Source: Nomia melanderi
Taxonomy: Eukaryota; Arthropoda; Insecta; Hymenoptera; Halictidae
Reading direction: 5' to 3'
Assembly: GCF_051020985.1 (NCBI RefSeq)
Contig: NC_134999.1
Span: forward strand, 28,925,160 to 28,989,159
Length of the DNA: 64,000 nt
Shown: positions 1-12,020 of the stretch, in pieces
How the letters are laid out: each line of letters starts with the position of its first letter
Numbering within the stretch: the first letter of the stretch is position 1
Made by a program: the position numbers and the translations under genes
Notes under the pieces: generated by a model
Database searches by the model: none
Told to the model about the DNA's origin: nothing
Seen by the model: only the letters and a program-made list of their open reading frames with translations

Positions 1-3000
1 CTGACGAGTAGACGTCACCCTTTGCCATTGTGCACTTCTACGCAAATGGCCAACGACACTAACGTGAGAGCGAATAGTAGGTGAGAAAGACGGAGACAGT
101 TGTAGCCAATGTTCAGTAATGTAGATAAAGATAATTTTGTTTGTTGTTAGAAATCGTTTAACTATACATATTAAATTCTTTTGTTAATATTCGTGATATT
201 CTTTTTGTAAATAGTCACTTATAAACAAGCCATCATAAAAGTTGGTGGATAAAATATTTCAACATTATAATTTAGTGAACATTGTAAATAAATAATATAT
301 TGAATAAAGAAACGCTACACAGTTGATTTGGTGACGTCATTTAGCGGAGACAATCTAGTATTAGTTGGCTAGAAGTTTAAGCTTCCTTGCAATAGGTGAC
401 GCCACCAATTTCGAAGTGTGGCGTGTATTTTTATTTAATACATTTATTTACAATTTTTACTAAATTATGATGTTGAAATATTTTTATTGATCAAACTCTA
501 TGACAGTTTGTTTCTAACTGACTATTTACAGAAAGAATATTACGGATATTAACGAAAGGATTTTGAAATGTGAAGTTAAACAATTTCTAATAACAAATAG
601 AAATTGACTTTATCTACAAATAGAAATTAACGTTACCGACACATTGGCTACAGGAGAAGGAAAGACAAAGATAAGAAAAAGATAACAAAAAGTTGTTAAC
701 ACAAGACCAAACTTTTTTTTATATGAATGCTTAATGCTTCGATTTTCAATTGGATCCAATAGGCGGTTAGTAAAAAGCTATAATGATCTGATTTGAACTT
801 TATTTTTCAGAACTTTCAGTCCATATAAACTATCATACGAGATTAAACTTTCAGATGGAAGTAGAAGAGGAAACCTTTTAACTTTCCAATACAGACAAAC
901 ATGTCCAAATAATCCTGAATTTACAATTAAATCTAGGGTTGTGCCTTGGACAAAACTGATACAAATGTATATAATATACAGTTTTAATTATGACTGTGCT
1001 GGTTATGGAATAAAAATACATAAAATAAAAAAGGTTTAGTAATAAAGTACATTAGTGATTTAGAGTACAACAGTTATCAGTAATGCACAATATTTCGTTT
1101 GTTTATTTATTGATTTAGTAAAATTTTGCGTTCATCCTTTGTCTTATGATATTGAGTATGAAAAATATCGTTCACGGTTCGAACATAAAAGATGCAAGTC
1201 ACGGTCTTAATACGTCTTAGGAACTAAACTTGATAAAAACAAATTTCTTTTCCTTTTTCGTAAAATATTTACTACTTGTATAAAATTTATCGATAATATC
1301 AATAAAATCTATCTGTATATTATAAAATAGTAAATTTCGTGCCGAAAGAGCGGTGCATCTAAAAAAATCTTATTTAGTGTAGATGTATGCTATAGAGATA
1401 AAATTCGGAGAAACATGAATGCTATATTCGCGATTAATGTCAAATAACGGTTTATAAGTGGTGTACTAATCAGTAAATTTATCTCACCGCGATGGTATAA
1501 AACGAGGTGCCATGACTTGTTTACTTTTGTTCATCTTTTACTGTGCTCTGGGAAACTTATTTATACGCTCCACTTTGATTCGGAACTTTTTTCTTCCAAT
1601 AGTTTATGTGTATGTATCATGTGTTCTTTTCGTGTTACTTGATCGTCTGATGTGTCGCGTGGTGTGATTCAATTATCAAGGTATAGTAAATACAGTCTTA
1701 CTACAATTTTTATGAGCATGAGTTTTATTGGATTAACTCGAAATTTGTGTTATTCTATTTAGTAGAAGTTCTAACTGAAAATTTAATTTTGAGTTTTAGT
1801 ACTATTCGATACTGTTTTCTATTTGTTGGTTTATAATTCTAAATAGAAGTTACATAAGAATCAGTTAAAAAATTGGAAGTTAATTAAATTAATATTTGTA
1901 AATTGTTATTATCTTTTATAACTCATAAATTTATATTTTCATTTAAACGGGAAATTGTTTAACGCGATAACTGTGGAACTTAGTTTTGAAACTCTTGTGG
2001 TGTGCGTGATTAAAATCGAGTAATGTCGAGTATATACGTCAGACACATGCAGGGCAAATGCACATGTGTTTATTCGAAAAAATAAATCATTTATTGTTGA
2101 ACAAATTAGTATTATTTTGGATTTTAAAATGACGCGTATACTCGTCAAATCCAATTGACTGGTTAACAGAAGTATTAATCAGTACTTTTGCATTATGTAT
2201 TTCTCAGAATTTTACATGTTATTGTGTGCAATTTCTAGATTGAACAATTGTCCTGAGCATTTTATCACGACGAGGCTAGTGTCTACAATTCCAAGTTATC
2301 GGAGATAATACACGTAGCATATATATTGGCGGATATTTACATAGTTCTACGTTGCTTTAAAGTTGACAGCTAGTTGTCTCTATAATCTTATAATTACTTA
2401 ACCTCACTTTATCCACTTATTATTGAACTCATCCTTGAATTGTATTATTATCTGTTGATTTATTATTAACTTTATATTTAAATCTGGTACTAAATTCCAT
2501 ATATAATTATTATTACATTTTATTTTCAGATAAATTGATTTTAATATTAAAGTACTTCCGTACTTAGAAACTTTCGATTTGCATTTGTAAAATCTAAATT
2601 TCTTTCAATTTTAAATGATGAGAGGTTGCAACCATAATACTATGCAATGTTTTTCACTTATATTTTCAATTTAATATCCGAAGATTACCGTACTTAGCTA
2701 TACATTTTCAGAAATGGCACACAACATCCGGATTAGACTCTCGCGTTAGCACTGCCAGTTGCGAAAGACAATCAAGTGTTAGCACAAGTGAGTCTGTCTG
2801 GTTGCTGCGGTACGCGTGGAGTGTACAATTTAAGATTGAATAAATCATCGAGTAAATTCAGGTTTGAATCTACCAGGAGCAAATTTTATCTTGTTTTCGA
2901 CATTCTGTGTCAGTCGTTTGTTCAGATTTGTTAAGTACAGAAGTGTTTATAGTTTTATATAAACATATTTATTACACAGATTGTAAATTATACATTTATT

Positions 3001-3945
3001 TGGTGTAAACATAAATTAATTTAAAATATTCATGAAATAAAATATTAATTTGTGGTTTTCTCTGATTATTACATTACTACGTCGTCGAGCCAGGATCATT
3101 TTACGCTACACTGATATTCGTGCCGACTACAAGGCGCGGGTACTGTAAATATTTATTGTATCACTTCGACTGTTTTCATTAATTTTATGATACCAATATA
3201 ACGGCTAATATAAATGCTTGGAATTCTTTAAAAATTACACTTGAAATTGATTGAATTGTTGTTTCAAATATATGCGGGTTTACGTACATTTTAAAAACGT
3301 CACTTTATTATTTTATTTATTTCTTCTATTTGTTTATCGTTACTTTATCTATTTAGCATAACTTGCCGTTCGAATTCATTCATTGTAATCGCCTTATCAC
3401 TGATCTCAAATACTGGAGAATGAACAAATACCATTTCCTGGATTATCCTTCTATTGTAATAATGAATAATATGCTTTATCACTTACTTATCGACACTAAT
3501 AATACTTACATATAATGTGTAGTATCAAGATTATATCTGTCTATTTTCACGATTATCATCTGTACAATGTCGTTTATGATTAGTCACACTAACTCAGCAA
3601 TATATTACAGTTGACTTCCTCCTTCTACATAAACATACCTAGTCATTTTTGGCTTATCTTATCATTTTGAGATCATTAAAATTTGACGTAACTCGAAAGA
3701 AGTTGTAGGCCCTTGCTCTGAATCATGCTAAATGACAAAGTCGGAAAACGAGTATCTATCGAAATCATTCAGCAAAGGAACCATTATTATATTTTATTTC
3801 ATTAACTTCGGTCTATTATATTTCTTTATATTTTTTGTTTATATAACTTGATATAATAATTAACCTCCCAGTCAATAATTTCCGTATGTGATGTGGACAC
3901 TCGTTCAAGAATATCGATATCCATATCAATAAATAAACGACCCAA
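1..3945. other. AT-rich non-coding region upstream of P450 gene 1
   Basis: I see no convincing coding exon here on either strand; the open frames are short and AT-driven. A TATAAAA box lies near 1497 and a donor-like GTATAG follows near 1680, so an untranslated 5' exon could be present. A second donor-like GTGAGT lies near 2787 in a slightly G+C-richer stretch (2735-2830). Both are suggestions only. The segment around 1955-2135 resembles 4388-4610 and is listed separately. Confidence 0.5.
1955..2135 (+). repeat. Diverged copy of the segment upstream of P450 gene 1
   Basis: This stretch and 4388-4610 share ordered blocks: a GCGRT..TAACTGTG block, a GTATATAC block, a GTTTATYYRAAAAAATAAA block and a TTGTTGAA/CGTTGAAACAARTAGTA block. 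They are direct repeats about 2.4 kb apart. It may be a duplicated promoter or 5'UTR segment of the P450 cluster, or an unclassified dispersed repeat. I cannot tell which by eye. Confidence 0.4.
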
Positions 3946-4151
3946 AATAATAGTGGTTCAACTACTATTTCTGAGTTTTTTAGAAAAAAAACTTGTGTAA
4001 AATGTTCTTGAATTAATTATATATTAATGTAACAATGTTATTAATTATATTAATCATTAATAATTATTAATATTAGCATTTAATTAATCCAAGAACATCT
4101 TACAAAAACTTTTCTTCTCGAGAACTCAGAAATAAAAGTTAGACCATTATT
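3946..4151. repeat. Foldback (long inverted repeat) element, ~206 bp
   Basis: The left ~75 bp (starting AATAATAGTGG, with TTTCTGAGTT and ATGTTCTTG blocks) is repeated as its reverse complement at the right end (CAAGAACATCTTAC, AACTCAGAAAT, ACCATTATT). The centre is a short AT-rich loop. It is non-coding and consistent with a MITE-like foldback element. I did not recognise the family. Confidence 0.7.
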
Positions 4152-4175
4152 ATTCTGAGCCTCTCAGTACACTCT

Positions 4176-4364
4176 TTAACATTAAAACTACCAGACAGGT
4201 CAAAATAACCCATTTCTTCCATTACAATCCTTTACATGATAATTTTATTCAGCAATGTACAAATTAAAATATAAACCAATGGAAATCTCAATAAATATAC
4301 TTTTATAATACTCACAAAAGAATAAAACGAAGTCGATTTGACCACTCGGTAGTTCTAGTGTTAA
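4176..4364. mobile_element. TTAA-flanked MITE, copy A (CACTAGAACTACC family)
   Basis: The element is bounded by TTAA on both sides. The left end reads CATTAAAACTACCAGACAGG and the right end is CGGTAGTTCTAGTG, the inverted form of CACTAGAACTACCG. It is 189 bp and non-coding. The TTAA target is the piggyBac-type target, so a piggyBac-related non-autonomous element is the likely class (inference). The same family occurs at 7737, 12379 and 54030. Confidence 0.7.
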
Positions 4365-5082
4365 AATACAAAAAGAATAGTGCAACGCGATTTGCGTCGT
4401 TAACTGTGTAATTTAGTTTAAAAAATCTCTCGTTTCGCGCGCAATAAAATAGCAAACTGAAGCGTGTATATACTCATTAAACGCAGGACGAATACACCTA
4501 GCGTATATTTTAATGAAAGACCAAACCAAAACAAAGAAGAATTACACGTTTATCTAAAAAAATAAAGACTTCATCGTTGAAACAAGTAGTACCATTTCAA
4601 GCTTTAATTTGTGCCCAAGCATTCAAGTGTGTCCACTTGTGAACAAGTGTGACAACACGGTAAGATACATACATACATACGTATATTGCCGTGTTTCTGC
4701 TGCGTCATTGATCTTCAGGCTTTTTATTATTCAATCCCAGCGTTCGTTGCTATGTTAATGAGCACCACGTAAACTTTTTCAAGGCTAACAAAATCCACTG
4801 TATTATTTGTTTTACATTTATCTTCTTCTTATCGAGGAAATGATTTCAATTAGTCAATGTTGCTTCTATTTTGATATTACCAACAATAATAGTATTTGTA
4901 TTCAGATGGTAAATATCAGACAGCTAAACATTCATAATGCCGTAGAACAAAATTTAATTGTAAAAAGCGCAATGAAATATTTTTCATTAATCGACTCTCT
5001 TATGGTCTTCGATTGGAAAAAGGTATTGATATTTTTCCAGGGAACTATTGATAGATTGGAAAGTTACAAAAGATTAGTTAAC
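4365..5082. other. 5' flank of P450 gene 1
   Basis: Non-coding flank directly upstream of the first P450 exon. It contains a diverged repeat (4388-4610, see 1955-2135) and a short ACAT tandem run near 4667-4680. An open frame runs through 4807-5082 into the P450 exon, but the conserved P450 N-terminus begins at the ATG at 5083, so the upstream part is taken as 5'UTR. No clear TATA box was pinned down. Confidence 0.5.
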
Positions 5083-8000
5083 ATGGTTAACTATTTCGAA
5101 ATTTTCACCGCCGCCGCGGTGGTAATCGTGGCTGTGTATTATTATTTAACATCAACGTTCAATTTCTGGAAGAACAAAGGTGTAGCTGGACCTGAGCCGA
5201 TACCTATATTCGGCAATTTTAAAGATGTTATATTGAGGAAAACATTGGTGGGCGAATATCTTAGGCAAGTATACAATAAATACAAAAACGAACCAGTTAT
5301 TGGAATATTTGTGAGAGGATCTCCTAACGTTATCGTGCGTGACCTGGACCTCGTCAAAGATGTCCTCATCAAGGACTTTTCTACTTTCAATGACCGTGGA
5401 ATTGTTATTCACGAAAAGGTATACAGAAATATATTGTATCAACTTGTTATGTATTAAATAAATATATTATTGTAAATATATAATTATATATAATTTAAAT
5501 GTACAAATATGTAATTATTCAACTATTAATTTGCGGTACAAGTTTAGGTAATACGTTGTGCATTAGAGAAGACGGGTAAATTGATAGTCTTTAATGCCAT
5601 CGAATAAATGGCACGCCATCTTTTTCCTATATACTTTTTCGAAGTGTTATATACAATATACGTAAAAGAAGGTTCAAAGTATAGTTTAACATAGTTTCTT
5701 CTTTTACAATTATCGAAAAGATAGCTTTCCCAAAAAATAAATAAACAGATCGATTTAGCAATACGCAAACCGAATTACGAATCAATTAATATCTTAATAG
5801 ATGCACTCCTGAAGTATCTATAAAAATATTAAAAAACCTAATTTGTTTGTTCAATAGTTCTATTATTAAAAACTGAAAAATATATCAACTTATCCCAGCT
5901 TTCTCTATATTCTGTCAGCACTTTTGATATGAAAACTAATCTCGATGTTAATGTCACTATAGGTGGAACCATTGTCTGTGAATCTCTTCTCTTTGGAAGC
6001 AAAGAGATGGAGAATTCTCCGAACAAAGCTCTCGCCAGTGTTCACATCCGGAAAGATCAAAGAAATGTTCCATTTGATAACGGATTGCTCGCAGCAACTG
6101 GAGAAATATTTGGAGAAAATCGTTCAGAAAGAAGAGCCGATAGAATGTCGCGAAGTGGCAGCGAAATTCACGACTGACGTTATCGGTAGTTGCGCGTTCG
6201 GGATCAATATGAACGCGTTGTCTAATGAAGAAAGTGAATTTCGCCGGATAGGCAAAGAGGCGTTTTCGACTTCGCCATGGATCCTCATGAAGCAAACATT
6301 CAAAGAAAGCTTGCCTAAGTTGTACAGTTACATCTGGAGCATACTACCCTACACAAGGGTTACCACTTTTTTCATTAAAGCTATCTCGGATACGATAAAC
6401 TATAGGGAAGAGAATAAAATATATAGACCAGACTTCGTAAATATGCTAATGGAGTTAAAGAAACATCCAGACAAATTAGAAGATATTGGTAGGTTATGAT
6501 CGTCTCAACTTTTATTCAGAACATGTAAGAATTAATTCACGAGCATGCTCACTTTGAACGTAAAATTACATATACAGAGTGTCCCATTTCAATTTATAAA
6601 TGCAATTATCTCCTGAACTATTCGCTGTTTGAAAAATGTCTTAGACGAACATTTTTTTGTTTTGAGAAGACCATAATTGTACCATATTTGACCACGTAAT
6701 ATTTTTTCTGTTAATCGATGCTGGAAATTATTCTCTACAGAAAAGTGTCAACTTATCTACCAATGGGTTCTCAATAGAACTCATTAAAACAGAGAAAACT
6801 GCGTTTCAGACATTTATAAAATAACGAATGATTCTGGAAATAATTGTACTTATTGAAATGGGACACCCGGTATAAGTAATACTAATATTTCAAATATGTT
6901 CGCTTCAACAATTTTATTATTTAATTAAGATCGAATTTTGTTTTAGAATTGACGGACGCCTTGCTCACTAGTCAGGCGTTCGTTTTCTTCTTAGCCGGTT
7001 TTGAAACATCGTCGACGACTATCTGCCACGCTCTTTATGAAATGGCTCTTCACCAGGAGATGCAGGATAAATTAAGAGCAGAAATTAAGGAGACTAGCGC
7101 TAAAATTAATGGCGACTTCAAATACGAAAACGTGAAAGAAATGAAATACTTGGATAAAATTTTTAAAGGTACGTTATCAAACATATCTGATATTATCTAC
7201 TTATATTGATAAGGACATTCCAGACGCATTTTTTCTCACTTAGTATCTGCGGAATTACGCCCACTACCTTTTGAAGATACTTCTATAAATTCGGGACTCT
7301 GCATTATATCAGAGTCAATCTGATATTTTTCGTTTTAATGGAGAATTAAATTAATTATTGAAACTAATTTTAATATAAAATTAAAAATAATTTAATTACT
7401 ATAATTTATAATTACAATTGTAATTATATTTATTACAAAAAAAATCGATTGAAAGAGGCAAATATTACGATGAAAAATGAAAAGATTGTTAATTTTCAAT
7501 TTTTCGTTGTAATATTTTCCTCTTTCAACCGTCTATTTTTTCTCACAAAAGTTTTGTTTATCGTTAACAGTCTGAGCTTACAAATAATTCATTAACAAGC
7601 TAAAATTGATTATATTTAAAATTTAAATACGTAAATAATGAACTTTCTTATGGATTGGAGATGACCTAGATCTGACGATCCGTTATTCAATTGTCCAACA
7701 GTAAGGAATAAGAGATATTCCGGGCTCTAACTTAATTTAGCACTAGAACTACCGAGCATTTAATTGAATTAATATCTAATCCCTATAAAAATTGTAACAA
7801 TAGATTATTTTCAGTTTCTTCGGACATTCATTATAGTATTCAAGTGAAACTATTTATTTTCACGATCGTTTCGAATATTCAATGTTTTTAAAATATCAAT
7901 AATTGCAAAACAAAGAAATTGTCACCAGTCATTTTAACTGGTATAGTAGTCTTAGTGTTAAACTCGTCTGGGACCTAAGATGAACGACAGTTATCTATAC

Positions 8001-8842
8001 CGCTGAATCTAAAATTGTGTATTCTCATTAACAGAAACACTTAGGAAATATCCACCAGGAACAACATTAAGAAGAAAATGTAACTCGGATTACACCTTCA
8101 GGGGAAGTAAAATAACAATTCCCAAAGGTACCGGAGTATTTATTCCAGTGTATGCGATTCATCACGATCCCAGTATTTATCCAAGTCCAGAAATTTTCGA
8201 TCCAGAAAGGTTCAATGAAGATGCAATCGCAACGAGACACACGATGAGCTACTTACCATTCGGAGAAGGGCCACGAAATTGCATAGGTAATACACAAAAT
8301 AATATTAACCCTTAACGGTCAACAATTTTCTATTAACCTTTTGCGGACGAAACGATCTTAAACATCTAACATTTCTTTTCATAAAAGACTGAATTATGCA
8401 TTGAAGTCTTAAATGCTAAAAAAAATAAAATTATTAATTAAATTATTCATTTACAGCTTTCGATTTTAGATATCGAAATTCGAAGTAGTTACGACGACAT
8501 TCGACCGCGAAGGGTTAACATATTTATCAATCAAACATATTCATAATTTAATTCCATTATCAACGTGGACATAGTTTTTTGTAGCCTCTTGGTGTACTAC
8601 AATACTTAATACTGTTAGAAATTTATTTTCAGTCATTTTGATCTCGATGTAATTTATGATTTCTTGTTTTAGGTGCTCGTTTCGCAATTTATCAAACGAA
8701 AGTGGGGTTGATAAAAATACTGCACCATTTTAGAGTTAGTGTTTGTGAAAAAACAATAGTCCCGTATGAACATGACCCACGTGCACTTGTATTAGGTCCG
8801 AAAGGTGGGATGTACTTGAAGATAAGTAAAATTGAAAATTAA
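5083..8842 (+). CDS. CYP6AS: Cytochrome P450, CYP6AS-like (gene 1), 5 exons
   Basis: Microsomal P450 monooxygenase; the family oxidises xenobiotics or endogenous lipophilic compounds at the ER membrane using P450 reductase. Exons: 5083-5418, 5963-6488, 6947-7168, 8035-8286, 8673-8842, giving 1506 nt and 501 aa, the usual CYP6 length. An N-terminal membrane anchor (residues ~5-22) precedes the hinge, which reads GVAGPEP, so its first proline is replaced by alanine. Visible motifs are C-helix WRILR (128-132), I-helix AGFETS (304-309), K-helix ETLR (362-365), PERF, and heme loop FGEGPRNCIG with axial Cys444. The ATG at 5083 was chosen because the conserved N-terminus starts there. All introns are GT-AG. 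Introns 2, 3 and 4 each contain MITEs. A paralogue with identical exon lengths lies at 12021. Subfamily assignment rests on remembered bee sequences; the P450 call itself is certain. Confidence 0.95.
6573..6872. mobile_element. Mariner-type MITE in intron 2 of P450 gene 1
   Basis: A 300-bp non-coding element with terminal inverted repeats: left TACAGAGTGTCCCATTTCAA, right TTGAAATGGGACACCCGGTA. It starts and ends with TA next to a further TA, as expected for Tc1/mariner TA-target insertion. The CAGRGTGTCCCA terminus is a common mariner-like form. It lies wholly inside intron 2, so it is spliced out. Confidence 0.75.
7440..7545. repeat. Hairpin-forming inverted repeat in intron 3 of P450 gene 1
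   Basis: The left arm (AAAAAATCGATTGAAAGAGG followed by an AAATATTACGATGAAAAAT block) is matched by its reverse complement in the right arm (ATTTTTCGTTGTAATATTTT, CCTCTTTCAACCGTCTA). The loop is only a few bases. Transcribed, it would fold into a ~45-bp imperfect hairpin. A tiny foldback MITE is the simplest explanation. Confidence 0.6.
7737..7961. mobile_element. TTAA-flanked MITE, copy B, in intron 3 of P450 gene 1
   Basis: Left end CACTAGAACTACCGAGC preceded by TTAG (a degenerate TTAA); right end TAGTCTTAGTG followed by TTAA. It is 225 bp. The interior is the reverse complement of the copy in intron 1 of P450 gene 2 (12379-12603), so the two are the same subtype inserted in opposite orientation. 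Confidence 0.7.
8333..8518. mobile_element. TTAA-flanked MITE (CCCTTTGCG family) in intron 4 of P450 gene 1
   Basis: Starts TTAACCTTTTGCGGAC and ends GACCGCGAAGGGTTAA, an inverted pair with TTAA at both edges; 186 bp, non-coding. Relatives with TTAACCCTTTGC termini lie at 58187 and 63702. A piggyBac-like class is inferred from the TTAA target and CCY terminus. Confidence 0.65.
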
Positions 8843-10338
8843 ATGATAAATATACAGTTAATTTATAATTAATTTATAATATAGCATAATTTATAATTAA
8901 TTTAAATTTATAAAATTTGTTTAAAATTTATTTGAGATAAATAAATAATAATAAATTGGTAAAACGTAGATAAAAATTACATCTATAACAAAAATAAAAT
9001 TCAGCGTTTTACGAGCTAATAAAGTGTGGTATTATATTTTTATATCATGTATATAAGTTATACACAAATATTCCTCGAATTTTTGTAAATAAAGTTAAAA
9101 ATATTACTGTTTTATGTTAATATTGATATTAATTATCTTCTTCCTAATATTAACTATATAGTTTTAAAACACTTTGTGTTAAACTATAACAATGATAATA
9201 TCTCTTGAATTATGGTAGAAGTCAAGATCGATTTTAATAAGCTTGATAGGCTACCACATTTTTAATTAGCCTTCCCTTAGTAATCGATGTGAATGGAAAA
9301 TAAAGAAGTATAATTTCAGAAGTATGTAATATTTCATTTCACTTCCTATAAATTTAACTAACCCTTTGGAGCAAGGAAACTATACATTCCAGAAGTGACA
9401 CTATTGACTTAGGCGTGATTACTGACTTAGGTAAACTTGCAGACTAATTACTCCTTGATGTCATATAAAGTAAATGATAATTTTAATTGTTTTATGATCT
9501 ACGTGATAAGCAGATCGTTATCAGATTATAATTATCCAAGCACGTATCTCCAGCTTCAGTAGTCTATTCGAGCAACTCGACGCGACACCTACTGCAGACG
9601 CTGTAGAGCAATCTATCAAGGCTCTGTCGAGCTATGAACTCCGACGATAAAGGCTTTCTGTTACCTAGTGCAGCGAGTCATCTGAACCGAGTAAACACAT
9701 AAAACGGTATCTGACTTAACCTTGTATTTATCATATTTCACCTAATACAACGAATTCGTTTATTGTTTATTGTCCATTGTCTGTGTCATTTTATGAATTC
9801 GCAGAAACTTCGAATATGAATCTCATTGTGACTCATCAGTTTATTGATTATTATCTCTGTTGATGATGTTTTCGTGCTCCAGTGCAGTCTTCTGAAGACC
9901 ACTATTAAGTGCACGGTCAATTTACATCAGAAAATATAAATACGTACGTACAAATGTTGTGTTTGCATATGTTTTGTGTAATAATACATATTAATAAGAG
10001 CACACAATCGATATTGCGCGTGTCAGTGAATACCGTGGTTTAATCGTTTTTGTCACCTGTCGTAAATCACCTGACAATGGCAGCATAATTTATTCAAATA
10101 TATTTTACATGAGCACACGTGGCTGGCCTAGACAAATGATTTCTAATTGATTTAAATGCACTGAGTTATACAAATATAACTAATATCTATACAAAATTGT
10201 ATAATAATAATTACTTTCGACACATTGCAGTTCAACGAACTGGCAATTTATTTTGTATTATAAAATTGCTGCCCTATGAATAAAATTAATAATTATTTTT
10301 GTAAAATTAAAAGTAAAATTGGTTATACAATTTTATAT

Positions 10339-10562
10339 AGAAAAAAATAAAATGAATTATTCTCTTTGTTTGCCTTTCGTGAAATAAAATATATTTTAAG
10401 GAAAATACTTTTAAATATTTCCACAACAATGAAACAATCGGTATTTTTACAGAAAAAAATAAAATGAATTATTCTCTTTGTTTGCCTTTCGTGAAATAAA
10501 ATATATTTTAAGGAAAATACTTTTAAATATTTCCACAACAATGAAACAATTGGTATTTTTAC
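10339..10562. repeat. 112-bp direct tandem duplication
   Basis: Two adjacent copies with period 112 bp, both starting AGAAAAAAATAAAATGAATT and ending GGTATTTTTAC. The only difference I saw is ATCGG versus ATTGG near the end, so the duplication is young, or it is an assembly-level duplication. It does not encode a recognised protein. Confidence 0.85.
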
Positions 10563-11175
10563 AAATAATCAGAATGTTAACTCAATGCTTATGATTGTAA
10601 TTATGTTTTGTATAGACAACAATTTTGCGTTCTATGATGGTTTTGTTTTTCATTCATTCATTTTATTTTTTATTGATTATTAACGGTTACAATTATAATT
10701 CCGATCTATCGCTCTAATCGACATTTATAATTAAATAAACAGCTTCAACTTGTAAAATGAAAAAGTAATTTATTTAGAAGTATTGCTAAAACTAAACTTT
10801 TATAAATTACTTTTTTTCTACTGTGAGTACCGTTCGAAATTGCAATAACGTTTTACAGTACACCGCAAAGTCACCAAGTTGTTATTAAGCCCCTCCTTCA
10901 ATGTCCGCCATTATTCCTTTCTAGAAAACCAAGACAGTAAATAAAAGTAAAAAAGATAAATCAAATCGGCTAAATTTTTTAGTTATCAGCAAGATAATCG
11001 AAAAAAGATAAAACTGATAAAATTCCGTTTTCAATGAGTCATCTACAATGAGTTTTTGGTTAGGTTTCTATAAGTAATATTTATGTTTGCTAAATTCTGT
11101 TTAAAATCTGTACCACGAGTCTCACACGTTATTACAAGGTAAAGGGTTCAGGACACAAATGCTTTCGCACTGTGA

Positions 11176-11188
11176 CTTTCTCTCCCTT

Positions 11189-11222
<34 letters not shown>

Positions 11223-11228
11223 ACACAT
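11176..11228. repeat. (CT)n(CA)n microsatellite
   Basis: A run of CT dinucleotides switching directly to CA dinucleotides. The open frame crossing it (11159-11428) is a low-complexity product with no family resemblance. Confidence 0.9.
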
Positions 11229-11805
11229 CCTCATCTGCCATAGTCAAGGTTCGAACAATCACGCTATCATCGGTTTTGGCTGTAACCTTGCGAGTTCATT
11301 GCCCCCGACAATTTTGCCGTAGGCAAAACACGTATGCCATGACGGCCACCGGTGACCCCCAACCAAATAGAATTACTGTAATTCCATCAATTAAACGACG
11401 ATTATTTAGAAATTTTTCCATACTATAAATAATGCTACCTAATTTGGTGATGTTCAGCTAGATGAATGTGCGATAATAATAACGCAATTCAATCAAATGA
11501 TTTAATATTACATTTTTTCCATTTTTTGTATTTTTCTCTATGAAATCGTGCGGCGTTCAACGTGTTAACCTCTTGCCTTATAATAACGTGCAAGATTCGT
11601 GATGAAGATTTTAAATAGAATTGAATAAATATTATAATATTAATATTGTTATCAATTATTATGCTTTAGAGGAAACATGGACATACCTAGAATTTTTCTC
11701 TTTTTTCCAATAAATTATTAATGACAAGGTAGTCGTATCGATCATAGTTGAAAAATAATAACATGGATTAATGATAATGATTGTCGGTTAGACAAGAGTA
11801 GCCCA

Positions 11806-11812
11806 TATAAAA
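11806..11812 (+). promoter_or_regulatory. Candidate TATA box of P450 gene 2
   Basis: TATAAAA lies about 210 bp upstream of the chosen ATG at 12021, and a TTTCAATG initiator-like sequence lies ~35 bp downstream near 11844. The spacing suits a TATA promoter with a ~175-nt leader. Motif only, no expression evidence. Confidence 0.35.
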
Positions 11813-12020
11813 CAATGCATGTCCGTGTTGTGACATACGCCATTTCAATGCTCGTGCGAACCCAGTTAGACTTAACGAGTTAACTGTCTTTGAAAAACTT
11901 CATGAAAAAATCTCTCATTCAACCGTATTACAAATGATAATGATAATAGTAATAATACTTTACAGCAAACTTCGTTCGTTGAAATCTCATTATTTACTGG
12001 ATTATGAACACTGCGGAACC

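Larger units (their letters stand above)
8843..12020. other. Intergenic region between the two P450 genes
   Basis: No coding exon recognised. A G+C-richer island at about 9545-9720 has no long frame and may be an untranslated exon or control region. It also contains the 112-bp tandem duplication (10339-10562), a CT/CA microsatellite (11176-11228) and a candidate TATA box (11806), each listed separately. Confidence 0.5.

Noticed and set aside
11159..11428. 89-codon frame across the CT/CA microsatellite
   Set aside because: The frame is created by the microsatellite (Ser-Leu and His-Thr runs) and has no family resemblance.
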